A DNA stretch of 8,436 nucleotides from Actinomycetes bacterium (GCA_023389745.1 JAEWED010000122.1:1-8436), one strand, 5' to 3'; positions 1-6,313 are shown, counted from the stretch's first letter. Numbers and translations are program-made. Notes: generated from the letters alone by a model not told the origin.

Positions 1-890
1 AACCTGACCTCACCACCGCTGACCTCACCACCGACACCGGCTTCCTCGGGCTCGTCGCCGACCACGAGCCCGGACGGTTCAGCTTCACCGTCGAGAACCA
101 CCTGTCCCGCCAGGACGGGCGGCTCTACGGCGGCACGGCGATCGCCGTGTCGATCGCCGTGGCCGAGGCCATCTCTGAGCGGGCCGCGCTGTGGGTCACC
201 ACGCAGTTCGTCTCGACCGCACCCGGTGGCGCCCGGGTGTCGGTCCTCGGCGAGGTGCTCGCCCCCGGTCGGCGCACCAACCAGTTCCGCGTCACCGCGA
301 CCGACGACGAGGGCGCGGTCATGTTCGCCTCGCTCGGTGCGACCGGGCACCATCGCCCCGACGGACTGACGGGGTCCTTCGATCGCCGGCCCGAGGTCGC
401 ACGGCCCGAGGAGTCGGCCGATTCCGGCGGACCGTTCGTCGCCATGCTGCGCAACGCCGGCGTGACCGAGATCCCGGAGCTGCCGCGCGACGTCGGCTTC
501 TCGAGCGTCGTCGAGTTCCGCGAGCCCGAGGTGCGCGACCACCCCGACGCCGGACCCGGACGGATGTGCATGTGGTGCCGGCGCCGAGACCGCGTCCCGC
601 TGACACCGGCGATGGTGGCGTTCGTGGCCGACATGGTGCCGCTGTCGATCGCGCACGGCGCGGGCGTCGTCGCCGGTGGTGTGAGCCTGGACAACACCGT
701 GCGCTTCGCCGCGACCGAGCCGAGCGAGTGGGTGCTGCTCGACCTGCGCGGCCACTTCGCCTCGGGAGGCTACGGCTATGGCACGGCGCACCTGTGGAGC
801 GAGTCGGGCCAGCTGCTCGCGACCGCCAGCCAGACCGCGACCATGTTCGAGTTCGACAGCAGCGCGTCGCCCTGGGAGCGACGCCGCTGA
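1..890 (+). CDS. TesB-like acyl-CoA thioesterase (double hotdog), 5'-partial
   Basis: Likely hydrolyses acyl-CoA thioesters in the cytoplasm. The reading frame is open from base 3 to the TGA at 888-890 (295 visible residues). It has no ATG, GTG or TTG before the GTG at 147, which lies inside the first hotdog domain, so the true start is off the left edge. Numbering from the first visible codon, LYGG (about 41-44) matches the N-terminal hotdog of TesB-like proteins. PLTPAM (199-204), SLDNT with Asp230, and ATASQ with Gln277 match the C-terminal hotdog. Asp230 and Gln277 correspond to the Asp and Gln of the E. coli TesB Asp/Thr/Gln active site. The visible length is close to the usual ~290 residues, so little is missing. 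A CMWC pair before PLTPAM is unusual. The acyl substrate cannot be inferred. Family is confident; exact function is inferred. Confidence 0.85.
   Translation, partial: PDLTTADLTTDTGFLGLVADHEPGRFSFTVENHLSRQDGRLYGGTAIAVSIAVAEAISERAALWVTTQFVSTAPGGARVSVLGEVLAPGRRTNQFRVTATDDEGAVMFASLGATGHHRPDGLTGSFDRRPEVARPEESADSGGPFVAMLRNAGVTEIPELPRDVGFSSVVEFREPEVRDHPDAGPGRMCMWCRRRDRVPLTPAMVAFVADMVPLSIAHGAGVVAGGVSLDNTVRFAATEPSEWVLLDLRGHFASGGYGYGTAHLWSESGQLLATASQTATMFEFDSSASPWERRR
4..33 (+). repeat. 15-bp in-frame tandem duplication (2 copies)
   Basis: CTGACCTCACCACCG occurs twice, back to back, at 4-18 and 19-33. In the thioesterase frame it gives DLTTA-DLTTD, lying ahead of the first hotdog strands. As an in-frame 15-mer it only lengthens the N-terminal leader. 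Confidence 0.85.
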
Positions 891-919
891 TCCTCGGTAC
901 CCGTCGGTGGCCTGTCGCC

Positions 920-945
920 GGTGGCCCGGTCGTCGGGGCGCCACC
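920..945 (+). terminator. GC-rich hairpin after the thioesterase gene
   Basis: GGTGGC (920-925) pairs with GCCACC (940-945). Two further C-G pairs can form inside if C939 is bulged, leaving a loop of about 9 nt. It starts 30 nt after the thioesterase stop and is not followed by a T-tract, so termination is only possible. An overlapping direct repeat CGGTGGCC (905-912 and 919-926) offers competing pairing. Confidence 0.35.
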
Positions 946-956
946 ATCGCCACGGC

Positions 957-962
957 TACCTT
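957..962 (+). promoter_or_regulatory. Putative -10 element (TACCTT) for a leaderless EEP-hydrolase mRNA
   Basis: TACCTT fits the actinobacterial -10 pattern TANNNT. It ends 6 nt before the ATG at 969, which is where transcription would begin in a leaderless mRNA. No Shine-Dalgarno sequence precedes that ATG, which agrees with leaderless translation. No convincing -35 is seen. One hexamer match in this sequence is weak evidence on its own; the spacing and missing ribosome site strengthen it. Confidence 0.4.
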
Positions 963-968
963 CGACGG

Positions 969-1892
969 ATGTCGCCATCCGCCCCGTCCGCACCGACCGT
1001 GAAGGTGCTGCAGCTCAACGCCGGCACGTTGCTCGAACACGGCTGGGAGGACCGCCGGCACGAGATCGTGGCGTGGATCGACCGGCTCCGACCCGACGTC
1101 GTCTGTCTGCAGGAGATCTGGGAGCGCATCGACGATCCGACCACGAACACCGCCCGATGGATCGCGGCGCACGCCGACGGTGAGTGGCACTGCCACTTCG
1201 GCGGCGACGCGTTCGACGAGGCGCTGTGGCCCGACGCCGGGGTGCACTTCGGGTCCGCGATCCTGTCGCGCTGGCCCTTCGAACGCACCGGCCACCTGCC
1301 GCTCCCCGTCGAGGACGACCCGGACGACCCGTTCCCCGGCCTGGTGCCGTGGGAGATCGTGCACGCCCGTACCGCCGGGCTCGACGTGTTCAGCTGCCAC
1401 CTCGCGTCGGCTCCGGTGCACGGCCACCACCGCCGCAGGCAGGTGCTGGCCATCGACGAGTACGTGCGCTCGGTGCGTGGCGACCTGGACGGGACCACGG
1501 GCACCCGCCGGCGGCGTGAGTCGGTGCCGGCGATCGTCTGCGGCGACTTCAACGCAGAGCCCGACAGCGACGAGATCCGGTTCATGACCTCGCTGTGCGA
1601 CCTCGACGGCCGGCGCACCTACTACCAGGACGCCTGGCGCGTCGCGGGCGACGGCGGACCGGGCTGGACCCAGCAGTGGCGCACCCACCCGATCGCTGCG
1701 GCGATCAACGTGCCGCGCAAGCGGATCGACTACGTGTTCGTGGGCGACGCCTTCAACCGCGTCGACGGCGCGGGGCGGGTGCTGTCCGCGGAGCTCGCCC
1801 TGCACGAGTCGCTGACCGGAGTGATGGCGAGCGACCACATCGGTCTGTGCGTCGAGGTGCTCTGGCCCCAGCGTCCCGGGCACCCGGGCTGA
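969..1892 (+). CDS. Endonuclease/exonuclease/phosphatase (EEP) family metal-dependent hydrolase
   Basis: A 307-residue protein of the DNase I/sphingomyelinase/AP-endonuclease fold, which cleaves phosphodiesters with a divalent metal. All the expected motifs are present in order: LQLNAG with Asn17, CLQE with Glu49, SAILSRWP (97-103), SCHLAS with His144, GDFNAEP (192-198), KRIDYVF (251-257) and SDH (288-290). It should therefore be catalytically active. No signal peptide or membrane segment is seen, so it is probably cytoplasmic. The ATG at 969 is preferred because a TANNNT -10 is positioned for leaderless transcription and the EEP fold begins ten residues later. A GTG at 921 would add 16 arginine- and histidine-rich residues from within a hairpin. 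It follows the thioesterase on the same strand after 78 bases. Whether the substrate is DNA, RNA, phospholipid or inositol phosphate cannot be told. Confidence 0.85.
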   Translation: MSPSAPSAPTVKVLQLNAGTLLEHGWEDRRHEIVAWIDRLRPDVVCLQEIWERIDDPTTNTARWIAAHADGEWHCHFGGDAFDEALWPDAGVHFGSAILSRWPFERTGHLPLPVEDDPDDPFPGLVPWEIVHARTAGLDVFSCHLASAPVHGHHRRRQVLAIDEYVRSVRGDLDGTTGTRRRRESVPAIVCGDFNAEPDSDEIRFMTSLCDLDGRRTYYQDAWRVAGDGGPGWTQQWRTHPIAAAINVPRKRIDYVFVGDAFNRVDGAGRVLSAELALHESLTGVMASDHIGLCVEVLWPQRPGHPG

Positions 1893-1904
1893 CCCGTCAG
1901 GGCC

Positions 1905-2696
1905 TCAGCCGAAGCTGTCCCAGCGAACGGCGCCGTCCCAGACCTTGGGGTAGTACCGCCGCAGGTACCGAGCGAACTCGTCGATGTGGCGACCCATCTC
2001 GGATCTCGCCCGGTCCACCTCACCCGCCTCGATCGCCTCGTAGATCGAACGGTGCGCCGCCACCACCGCAGCCCGCCTGCTCTCGGGGTAGTCCACACCC
2101 AACGCCGTTCCGTCGGTGATCCAGTGCAGCGAGGCCGTCAGGAGCCCGAACAGCGGGTTGCCCGAGCTCCACGCGATCGCGTCGTGGAACGCCTCGTTCT
2201 GGTGGAGGAACTCGTCCTCGTCGTCGACGTGCTGCTCCATCAGGTCGACCGCCGTGCGGATCTGGTCGAGGTGCACCGCCTCACGGCGCTGCGCCGCCTG
2301 CGCCGCCATGGCCGGCTCCAGCAGCTGTCGGGCCTCGACGATCGAGCGGAACGGCGTCGACAGCAGCTCCATGTACAGGGCGAGCGACGTCCCGAAGTCC
2401 TGGGCGTCGGGTGTGTTCACCAGCGGCCCGCCGCCCGGGCCGGGCTTCATCGTCACGACCCCCTGCATCTCGAGGAACCGCAGCGACTCGCGCAGGGTGC
2501 CCCGCCCGACGTCGAACTGCTGGAGCATCTCCCGCTCCGAGGCCAACCTCGATCCGGGTTCCAGCCCTGCACGGGTGATCTGACCGACGATCTGCTGCGC
2601 GACGAGCAGCGCCGTCTTCTTCGTGCGGCGGGGTCGCGCACGGCGGGGCGCCTCGCCGCGCATCGGGGTCGGGGTGTTGCTGCTGGTCTGCGTCAC
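1905..2696 (-). CDS. GntR-family transcriptional regulator, FadR subfamily (FCD domain)
   Basis: A 263-residue DNA-binding regulator. After a basic, disordered N-terminus (1-25) comes a GntR winged helix (about 26-95) with LEPGSRLASERE (45-56), GRGTLRESLRFLE (64-76) and a glycine-rich wing (GPGGGP, 86-91). The FCD ligand domain follows (about 115-245): NEAFH (167-171), SGNPLF (178-183), AAHRSIYEAI (213-222) and GRHIDEF (235-241). Asn167, His171, His215 and His237 are the probable metal or ligand site; Asn replaces the Asp often found at the first position. The GTG start at 2696 is chosen because GGAG (plus 2701-2704) precedes it by 4 nt; the ATG at codon 12 has no such site. It is the last gene of the - strand run, 53 bases after the second SnoaL-like gene, so it probably controls this run and itself. 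FadR-type proteins usually bind small carboxylates or acyl-CoAs; the effector here is unknown. Confidence 0.9.
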   Translation of the reverse strand: MTQTSSNTPTPMRGEAPRRARPRRTKKTALLVAQQIVGQITRAGLEPGSRLASEREMLQQFDVGRGTLRESLRFLEMQGVVTMKPGPGGGPLVNTPDAQDFGTSLALYMELLSTPFRSIVEARQLLEPAMAAQAAQRREAVHLDQIRTAVDLMEQHVDDEDEFLHQNEAFHDAIAWSSGNPLFGLLTASLHWITDGTALGVDYPESRRAAVVAAHRSIYEAIEAGEVDRARSEMGRHIDEFARYLRRYYPKVWDGAVRWDSFG

Positions 2697-2717
2697 GTGT
2701 CTCCGAGAGCTCGTTCG

Positions 2718-2746
2718 GCGCCGAGTCCCCGGCGGCGGGGCGGCGC
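2718..2746 (-). terminator. GC-rich bulged hairpin after the second SnoaL-like gene
   Basis: On the + strand GCGCCG (2718-2723) pairs with CGGCGC (2741-2746), and CCCCG (2727-2731) pairs with CGGGG (2736-2740). There is a 4-nt loop and one 3-nt bulge (2724-2726), giving 11 G-C pairs. In the - strand transcript it begins 3 nt after the SnoaL-like stop and ends about 20 nt before the GntR start. No U-tract follows, so it may end, slow or stabilise the transcript rather than act as a classical intrinsic terminator. Confidence 0.5.
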
Positions 2747-2749
2747 TGA

Positions 2750-3154
2750 TCAGTAGTGGGCGTCGAGGCGGAGCACCCGCTCACGGATGCACCACCGGCC
2801 GTCCGCCTCGACGAAGTGGTCGCGGTACACCCCGGTCGCCTGGACCCGGACCTCGCCGCCGTCCACGACGAGGAGTGTCAGGACGCTGGTGGTCCTGGCC
2901 TCGGTCCGCTCGTCGAGCTCGAGGGTGACGTTGGTGACCACGTGGCGTCGCTGGTCGGTCTGGATCTCGTGGTGATCGGTGAAGTGCCGCATCACCTCGT
3001 CCCGACCGACGTAGGGACCCATGGTCTCGTCGCCGATGTGGAGCGTCATCGTCGCGTCCGCCGTGAAGCAGCGCTCCATGAGCTCTGGACGGCGGTCGTC
3101 GTAGCCGAGCGCCCAGGTGGCGAGGACGTTCTCGATCGCGAGTCGGTCGGCCAT
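2750..3154 (-). CDS. SnoaL/NTF2-like fold protein, copy 2 of a tandem pair
   Basis: A small cytoplasmic protein (134 residues) of the NTF2-like superfamily, closest by pattern to SnoaL_4. The N-terminal helices MADRLAIENVLATWALGYDD are followed by acidic FTADATMT (30-37), MGPYVGRDEVM (45-55), FTDHH (58-62), QRRHVVTN (68-75) and the long strands ending in VQATGVYRD and WCIRERVLRLDAHY. Family members include polyketide cyclases, dehydratases, isomerases and non-catalytic proteins, so no reaction is assigned. It starts 1 nt after the stop of its paralogue (TGA-C-ATG) with no clear ribosome site, so it is probably translated by re-initiation. By hand alignment about 59% of its residues match the upstream copy; it lacks four residues between strands 1 and 2. 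A hairpin follows its stop. Confidence 0.85.
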   Translation of the reverse strand: MADRLAIENVLATWALGYDDRRPELMERCFTADATMTLHIGDETMGPYVGRDEVMRHFTDHHEIQTDQRRHVVTNVTLELDERTEARTTSVLTLLVVDGGEVRVQATGVYRDHFVEADGRWCIRERVLRLDAHY

Positions 3155-3155
3155 G

Positions 3156-3572
3156 TCAGTAGTGCACGTCGAGCTGCAGCAGACGTTCGCGGATGCGCCA
3201 TTCGTCGCCGATGCGGACGACCTGGTCGCGGTACACCCCGGTCGCCTGCAGACGCACCTCGCCGGCCGAGGTCACGAACAGGCTCAGGTAGCTGACGATG
3301 CTCGCGGAGTCGTCGGTCTCGTCGAGCACGACCAGGTTGGTCGTGACGTGGCGACGCTGGTCGCGCTGCTCACCGTGGTGGTCGGTGAAGAGCCCCATGA
3401 CCTCGTCGATGCCGTCGTAGGGGCCCATGAGCTCCTTGTCGTCGCCGAGCCCGATCTCCATCGTCATCACCGCGTCGTCGGTGAACGCCGCTCGCATGCG
3501 CTCCGGCTCGCGCTCGTCGTAGCCGTAGGCCCAGGACGCGAGCATGTTCTCGATCGCCTGTCGGTCTGCCAT
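3156..3572 (-). CDS. SnoaL/NTF2-like fold protein, copy 1 of a tandem pair
   Basis: A 138-residue NTF2-like (SnoaL_4 pattern) protein. It has the same block order as its downstream neighbour: MADRQAIENMLASWAYGYDE, FTDDAVMT, MGPYDGIDEVM, FTDHH, QRRHVTTN, VQATGVYRD-type strand (here LQATGVYRD) and WRIRERLLQLDVHY. The shared FTDHH and RRH residues line the place where the pocket of this fold usually lies and are the likeliest functional residues. The ATG at 3572 has GGAG (plus 3580-3583) 7 nt upstream. It follows the transporter ATPase after 101 bases that carry a hairpin, so this pair may be a separate translational or transcriptional unit. The two proteins may form a heteromer, as NTF2-like proteins commonly dimerise; this is inference. 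A dehydratase or isomerase acting on a P450/SDR product would fit the context, but nothing proves it. Confidence 0.85.
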   Translation of the reverse strand: MADRQAIENMLASWAYGYDEREPERMRAAFTDDAVMTMEIGLGDDKELMGPYDGIDEVMGLFTDHHGEQRDQRRHVTTNLVVLDETDDSASIVSYLSLFVTSAGEVRLQATGVYRDQVVRIGDEWRIRERLLQLDVHY

Positions 3573-3616
3573 GTGTCATCTCCATCTCGTCGGACGGCCG
3601 CGTGTCGGGCCGTGCT

Positions 3617-3632
3617 GTTGGGGTGTTGGGGT
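3617..3632. repeat. Tandem octamer GTTGGGGT x2
   Basis: GTTGGGGT occurs at 3617-3624 and again at 3625-3632 (ACCCCAAC twice on the - strand). It sits directly downstream of the ATPase-end hairpin and about 45 nt before the SnoaL-like start. A tandem direct octamer in a short gap could be a protein-binding site; there is no other evidence. Confidence 0.5.
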
Positions 3633-3636
3633 CTCC

Positions 3637-3657
3637 GGCGCCCCGCCGTGGGGCGCC
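3637..3657 (-). terminator. GC-rich perfect hairpin after the ABC ATPase gene
   Basis: GGCGCCCC (3637-3644) and GGGGCGCC (3650-3657) form 8 perfect G-C pairs around a 5-nt loop. In the - strand transcript it starts 16 nt after the ATPase TAG. What follows is GGAGACCCC, not a U-tract, so it resembles the U-less terminators reported from GC-rich actinobacteria or an mRNA-stabilising stem. Confidence 0.55.
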
Positions 3658-3673
3658 TCGTGTCGCTTCGGTC

Positions 3674-5242
3674 CTAGGCAGCGACCGTCGGCCGCTCACC
3701 ACACAGTCGCACCAGGTCGGCCACGCTGGTGTCGCCACCGACCTCGGCGCGCACCGCGCCGTTGTGCACGACGTAGATCCGGTCGCAGTACTCGCAGAGC
3801 TCGTCGAGCTCGGAGCTGACGATGAGTGCCGCCCGGCCCTGTCCGACGACGGCCCTCACCAAGCTCATCAGCTCGTGCTTCGCGACCACGTCGATGCCGG
3901 CGGTCGGCTCGTCGAGGAGCAACAACCGTGATTCCATCAGCAACCACCGTGCGAGGATCACCTTCTGCTGGTTGCCACCCGACAAGGTGTGCAGCGCCAC
4001 CTCGGGTGAGGCGCACTTGATGCCGAAGCGCTCGACGGCGTCGGCCGCGAGCTCCTTCTCGGCCCGGCGGCGGAGCCACCCGCCACGCGACGGGATGTCG
4101 GGAAGCACCAGGTTCTCCCGGACGGTGAGCTCCAGCAGCCCGCCCTGGTTGCGGCGGTCCTCGGGGATCAGCGCGACACCGTGGCCGATCGCGTCGGAGG
4201 GGCTCCGGAGGCGGGCGTGCTCGCCGAAGATCTCGATGCTCCCGCCCGCGAGACGGTCGGCGCCGGCGACGGCACGGAGGATCTCGGTCCGCCCGGAGCC
4301 GAGCAGCCCGGCGAGCCCGACGACCTCACCCTCGTGGACCTGCAGGTCCACGCCGTCGAGCACGTGGGTCCTCAGACCGCTGCACCGCAGTGCGATGGGC
4401 GACGTCCGGATGTCCGCGACCTCGGGTGTGGCCAGCTCCTCGATGAGCTCGGGCACCGGGTCGTGGTTGCTCGAGATGCCGACCTCGACGGCTCGCTCGA
4501 CCGACTCCGGGCTCGCCGGCGCCGTCATCACCACCCGGCCGTTGCGGAGCACGATGACCGTGTCGCAGAGCCTGGAGATCTCCTCCATGCGGTGCGAGAT
4601 GTACACGACGCTGAGCCCCTCGGACCGCAGCTGGTTGAGCACCTCGACCATCCGGTCGGCCTCACGATCGGCGAGGGCCGCCGTCGGCTCGTCCAGGATC
4701 AACGTCGACGGGTGGACCACCAGCGCACGGCAGATCATCACCAGCCGTTGCGCCGCCGGACTGAGGTCGCGCACCAGGGTCTGGGCGGGCACGTCGAGCC
4801 CCACCCTGGCGCAGACCTCCTCGACCGCACGCACGCTCCGGCGGGCCGACACGAAGGGACCGGACTGCATCCATCCGCCGGCGAGCACGTTCTCCGCGAC
4901 CGTGAGGTCCTCGGCGATCGCGAGCTCCTGTGTCACGAAGCCGACGCCGTGGCTCCGAGCGGCCCTGGGCGTCGGCACCCGACGGACCGCACCGTCGATG
5001 ACCACCTCGCCCCCGTCGGGCTGCACCGCCCCGGTGAGGACCTTCACCAGTGTCGACTTGCCGGCGCCGTTGGCGCCCAGCAGGGCGACCGACTCACCCG
5101 GGCGCACCGACATCGTGACGTCGTCGAGCGCGAGGATCCCCGCGTAGCGCTTCGACACGCCCCGCACGCCGAGCACGACCGAGGACAGGTCCTCGGTGTC
5201 GGTGGCGTCGGCCACGCCGTCGTCGTCCGGCAGCCCGCTCAC
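3674..5242 (-). CDS. CUT2-type ABC transporter double ATPase (RbsA/MglA-like)
   Basis: A 522-residue tandem ATPase that powers an RbsC-type permease at the inner face of the membrane. The first domain has Walker A GANGAGKS (56-63), Q-loop Gln105, a divergent signature LSPAAQ (160-165), Walker B LILDEPT (181-187) and switch His217. The second domain has the degenerate P-loop GLLGSGRTE (312-320), PEDRR (360-364), LSGGNQQKV (420-428), LLLLDEPTAGID (440-451) and SSELDE in place of the switch His (476-481). Length, domain order and the degenerate second P-loop are typical of RbsA/MglA/XylG. The GTG at 5242 is chosen because it overlaps the permease stop as GTGA, has GAGG 6 nt upstream, and gives the family's usual length; the same frame stays open to 6871 by chance. 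Family members import sugars, but substrate is set by the missing binding protein. Confidence 0.93.
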   Translation of the reverse strand: MSGLPDDDGVADATDTEDLSSVVLGVRGVSKRYAGILALDDVTMSVRPGESVALLGANGAGKSTLVKVLTGAVQPDGGEVVIDGAVRRVPTPRAARSHGVGFVTQELAIAEDLTVAENVLAGGWMQSGPFVSARRSVRAVEEVCARVGLDVPAQTLVRDLSPAAQRLVMICRALVVHPSTLILDEPTAALADREADRMVEVLNQLRSEGLSVVYISHRMEEISRLCDTVIVLRNGRVVMTAPASPESVERAVEVGISSNHDPVPELIEELATPEVADIRTSPIALRCSGLRTHVLDGVDLQVHEGEVVGLAGLLGSGRTEILRAVAGADRLAGGSIEIFGEHARLRSPSDAIGHGVALIPEDRRNQGGLLELTVRENLVLPDIPSRGGWLRRRAEKELAADAVERFGIKCASPEVALHTLSGGNQQKVILARWLLMESRLLLLDEPTAGIDVVAKHELMSLVRAVVGQGRAALIVSSELDELCEYCDRIYVVHNGAVRAEVGGDTSVADLVRLCGERPTVAA

Positions 5243-6279
5243 GCCGTGCCTCGCGATGCCGCCTTGGAGAGCACGACCGCTGCGATGAGCAGCGATCCCT
5301 GCACGATCTGTGCGATCCAGGACTGCACGCCGATCATGATCAACCCGCTCTGGACCACCGCCAGGAAGGCCGCGCCGACGAGCGTCCCGCCGACGTCGAA
5401 GATGTTCGAGCGGAAGGCGGTCGTGCCGAGGAAGCACGCGGCGTAGGTCGGCAGCAGCAGGGCGACGGCCGAGTTCGGGTAGTACGACGCGGACTGGGCC
5501 ATGAGGATGACCGCAGCGACCGAGGCCCCCACGGCGGAGACGACGAAGCCGCTGGCACGGAGCAGGTCGACGCGCACGCCGGCGAGTCGCGCCGCCTCGG
5601 GGTTGCCGCCCGCGGCGCGCATGCGTCGACCCACGACGGTCCGCTCCATCCCGACCCACACCAGCAGCGCGAACACGGCTGCGGTGAGCACGGCGTTGGG
5701 GATCCCGAGCGTCCGCCCGACGGCGAGCTCGGTGAACTCCGGGGGGATGCCGGTGTAGAGGGTGACGCCGCGCATGATCCCGAACTCGAGCCCGGCGAAG
5801 ATCGTGCCGGCGCCGAGCGTGATGATGAAGGCGTTGACCTGCGACTTCACGACGATCGTTCCCACGAGCAGTCCCATCAGTGCGGCCGCCGCGAGCACGA
5901 TGCCAATCGCTCCGAGCCACGGCAGACCCTGGCTGCTGATCAGCCAGATGAGCACCGCTCCGGAGAGCTGAGCACCGTTGCCGATCGACAGGTCGAACTC
6001 GCCCAGCCCGAGGGGCACGGTGAGCGCCACGGCCAGGATGATCAGCGGTGCGGCGATGCTGGCGGTCGACCGGGCGTTGGCGATCGTGAAGAACGAGTCC
6101 GGTTCCATGACACCGAACACGACGATCACCAGCCCCAGCATCATCAGCAGGCCGTAGCGGGTGATGATGCGCAACACCGCCTGGCCCGCAGGGGGTGCGT
6201 GATCGGTGCGCGACGCGGTGTCCCCCGCTGGTTCCTGCAACACCGTCGTCTCGGTCACTGTGCGACCTTGTTCCAACAC
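5239..6279 (-). CDS. CUT2-type ABC transporter permease (RbsC-like, BPD_transp_2)
   Basis: A 346-residue inner-membrane permease that would homodimerise and take substrate from a binding protein. After a hydrophilic N-terminus (about 1-38) there are 8-10 hydrophobic segments, with clear ones near 42-58, 72-93, 120-142, 195-210, 243-262, 272-286, 296-315 and 322-339. GEFDLSIGNGAQLSGA (93-108) matches the GGIDLSVG block of RbsC, and GGNPEAARLAGV (224-235) is the cytoplasmic loop that contacts the ATPase. The start is not certain. GTG 6279 has AGGAG (plus 6285-6289) 5 nt upstream and is preferred; TTG 6276 is also possible, as is GTG 6258, which overlaps the stop of an 8-codon mini-ORF. It ends in a GTGA overlap with the ATPase, so the two are translated together. 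It lies 92 bases after the P450, with a hairpin between. Confidence 0.92.
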   Translation of the reverse strand: MLEQGRTVTETTVLQEPAGDTASRTDHAPPAGQAVLRIITRYGLLMMLGLVIVVFGVMEPDSFFTIANARSTASIAAPLIILAVALTVPLGLGEFDLSIGNGAQLSGAVLIWLISSQGLPWLGAIGIVLAAAALMGLLVGTIVVKSQVNAFIITLGAGTIFAGLEFGIMRGVTLYTGIPPEFTELAVGRTLGIPNAVLTAAVFALLVWVGMERTVVGRRMRAAGGNPEAARLAGVRVDLLRASGFVVSAVGASVAAVILMAQSASYYPNSAVALLLPTYAACFLGTTAFRSNIFDVGGTLVGAAFLAVVQSGLIMIGVQSWIAQIVQGSLLIAAVVLSKAASRGTA

Positions 6280-6281
6280 AT
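6258..6281 (-). other. Possible 8-codon leader ORF overlapping the permease start
   Basis: On the - strand ATG (6281-6279) opens a frame MCWNKVAQ that ends in TGA (6257-6255), and that TGA overlaps the alternative permease start GTG (6258-6256) as GTGA. AGGAG lies only 3 nt before this ATG, closer than ideal, and fits the GTG at 6279 better. The mini-ORF is therefore a minor possibility for start-site choice rather than an established gene. Confidence 0.2.
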
Positions 6282-6313
6282 GGGCTCCTGGATCTGGTGG
6301 TGATCGTGGTGAA

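Larger units (their letters stand above)
3573..3673 (-). promoter_or_regulatory. Non-coding gap between ATPase and SnoaL-like pair
   Basis: 101 bases containing, in transcript order, an 8-bp perfect hairpin, a tandem octamer ACCCCAAC-ACCCCAAC and a ribosome site for the first SnoaL-like gene. About 60 nt separate the hairpin from the start codon, enough for a promoter, but I see no TANNNT-type -10 on the - strand. Confidence 0.35.

Noticed and set aside
125..697. 190-codon - strand ORF opposite the thioesterase
   Set aside because: Serine-, threonine- and arginine-rich shadow of a gene with clear double-hotdog motifs.
1875..1900. Small palindromes CCCGGG-CA-CCCGGG and CTGAC-CC-GTCAG between convergent genes, as a bidirectional terminator
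   Set aside because: Stems are 5-6 bp with 2-nt loops that cannot close, they overlap the coding end of the EEP gene, and no T-tract is present on either strand.
2932..2940. TGGTGACCA palindrome resembling a FadR-type GntR operator
   Set aside because: It lies inside the second SnoaL-like gene at codons for the conserved HVVTN block, so coding constraint explains it; no copy is found in the non-coding gaps.
3822..5446. Long + strand ORFs (441 and 421 codons) opposite the ABC ATPase
   Set aside because: They are antisense to a gene with all ABC motifs in order, and their composition (S/T/R/P-rich or D/H/R-rich) is that of shadow frames.
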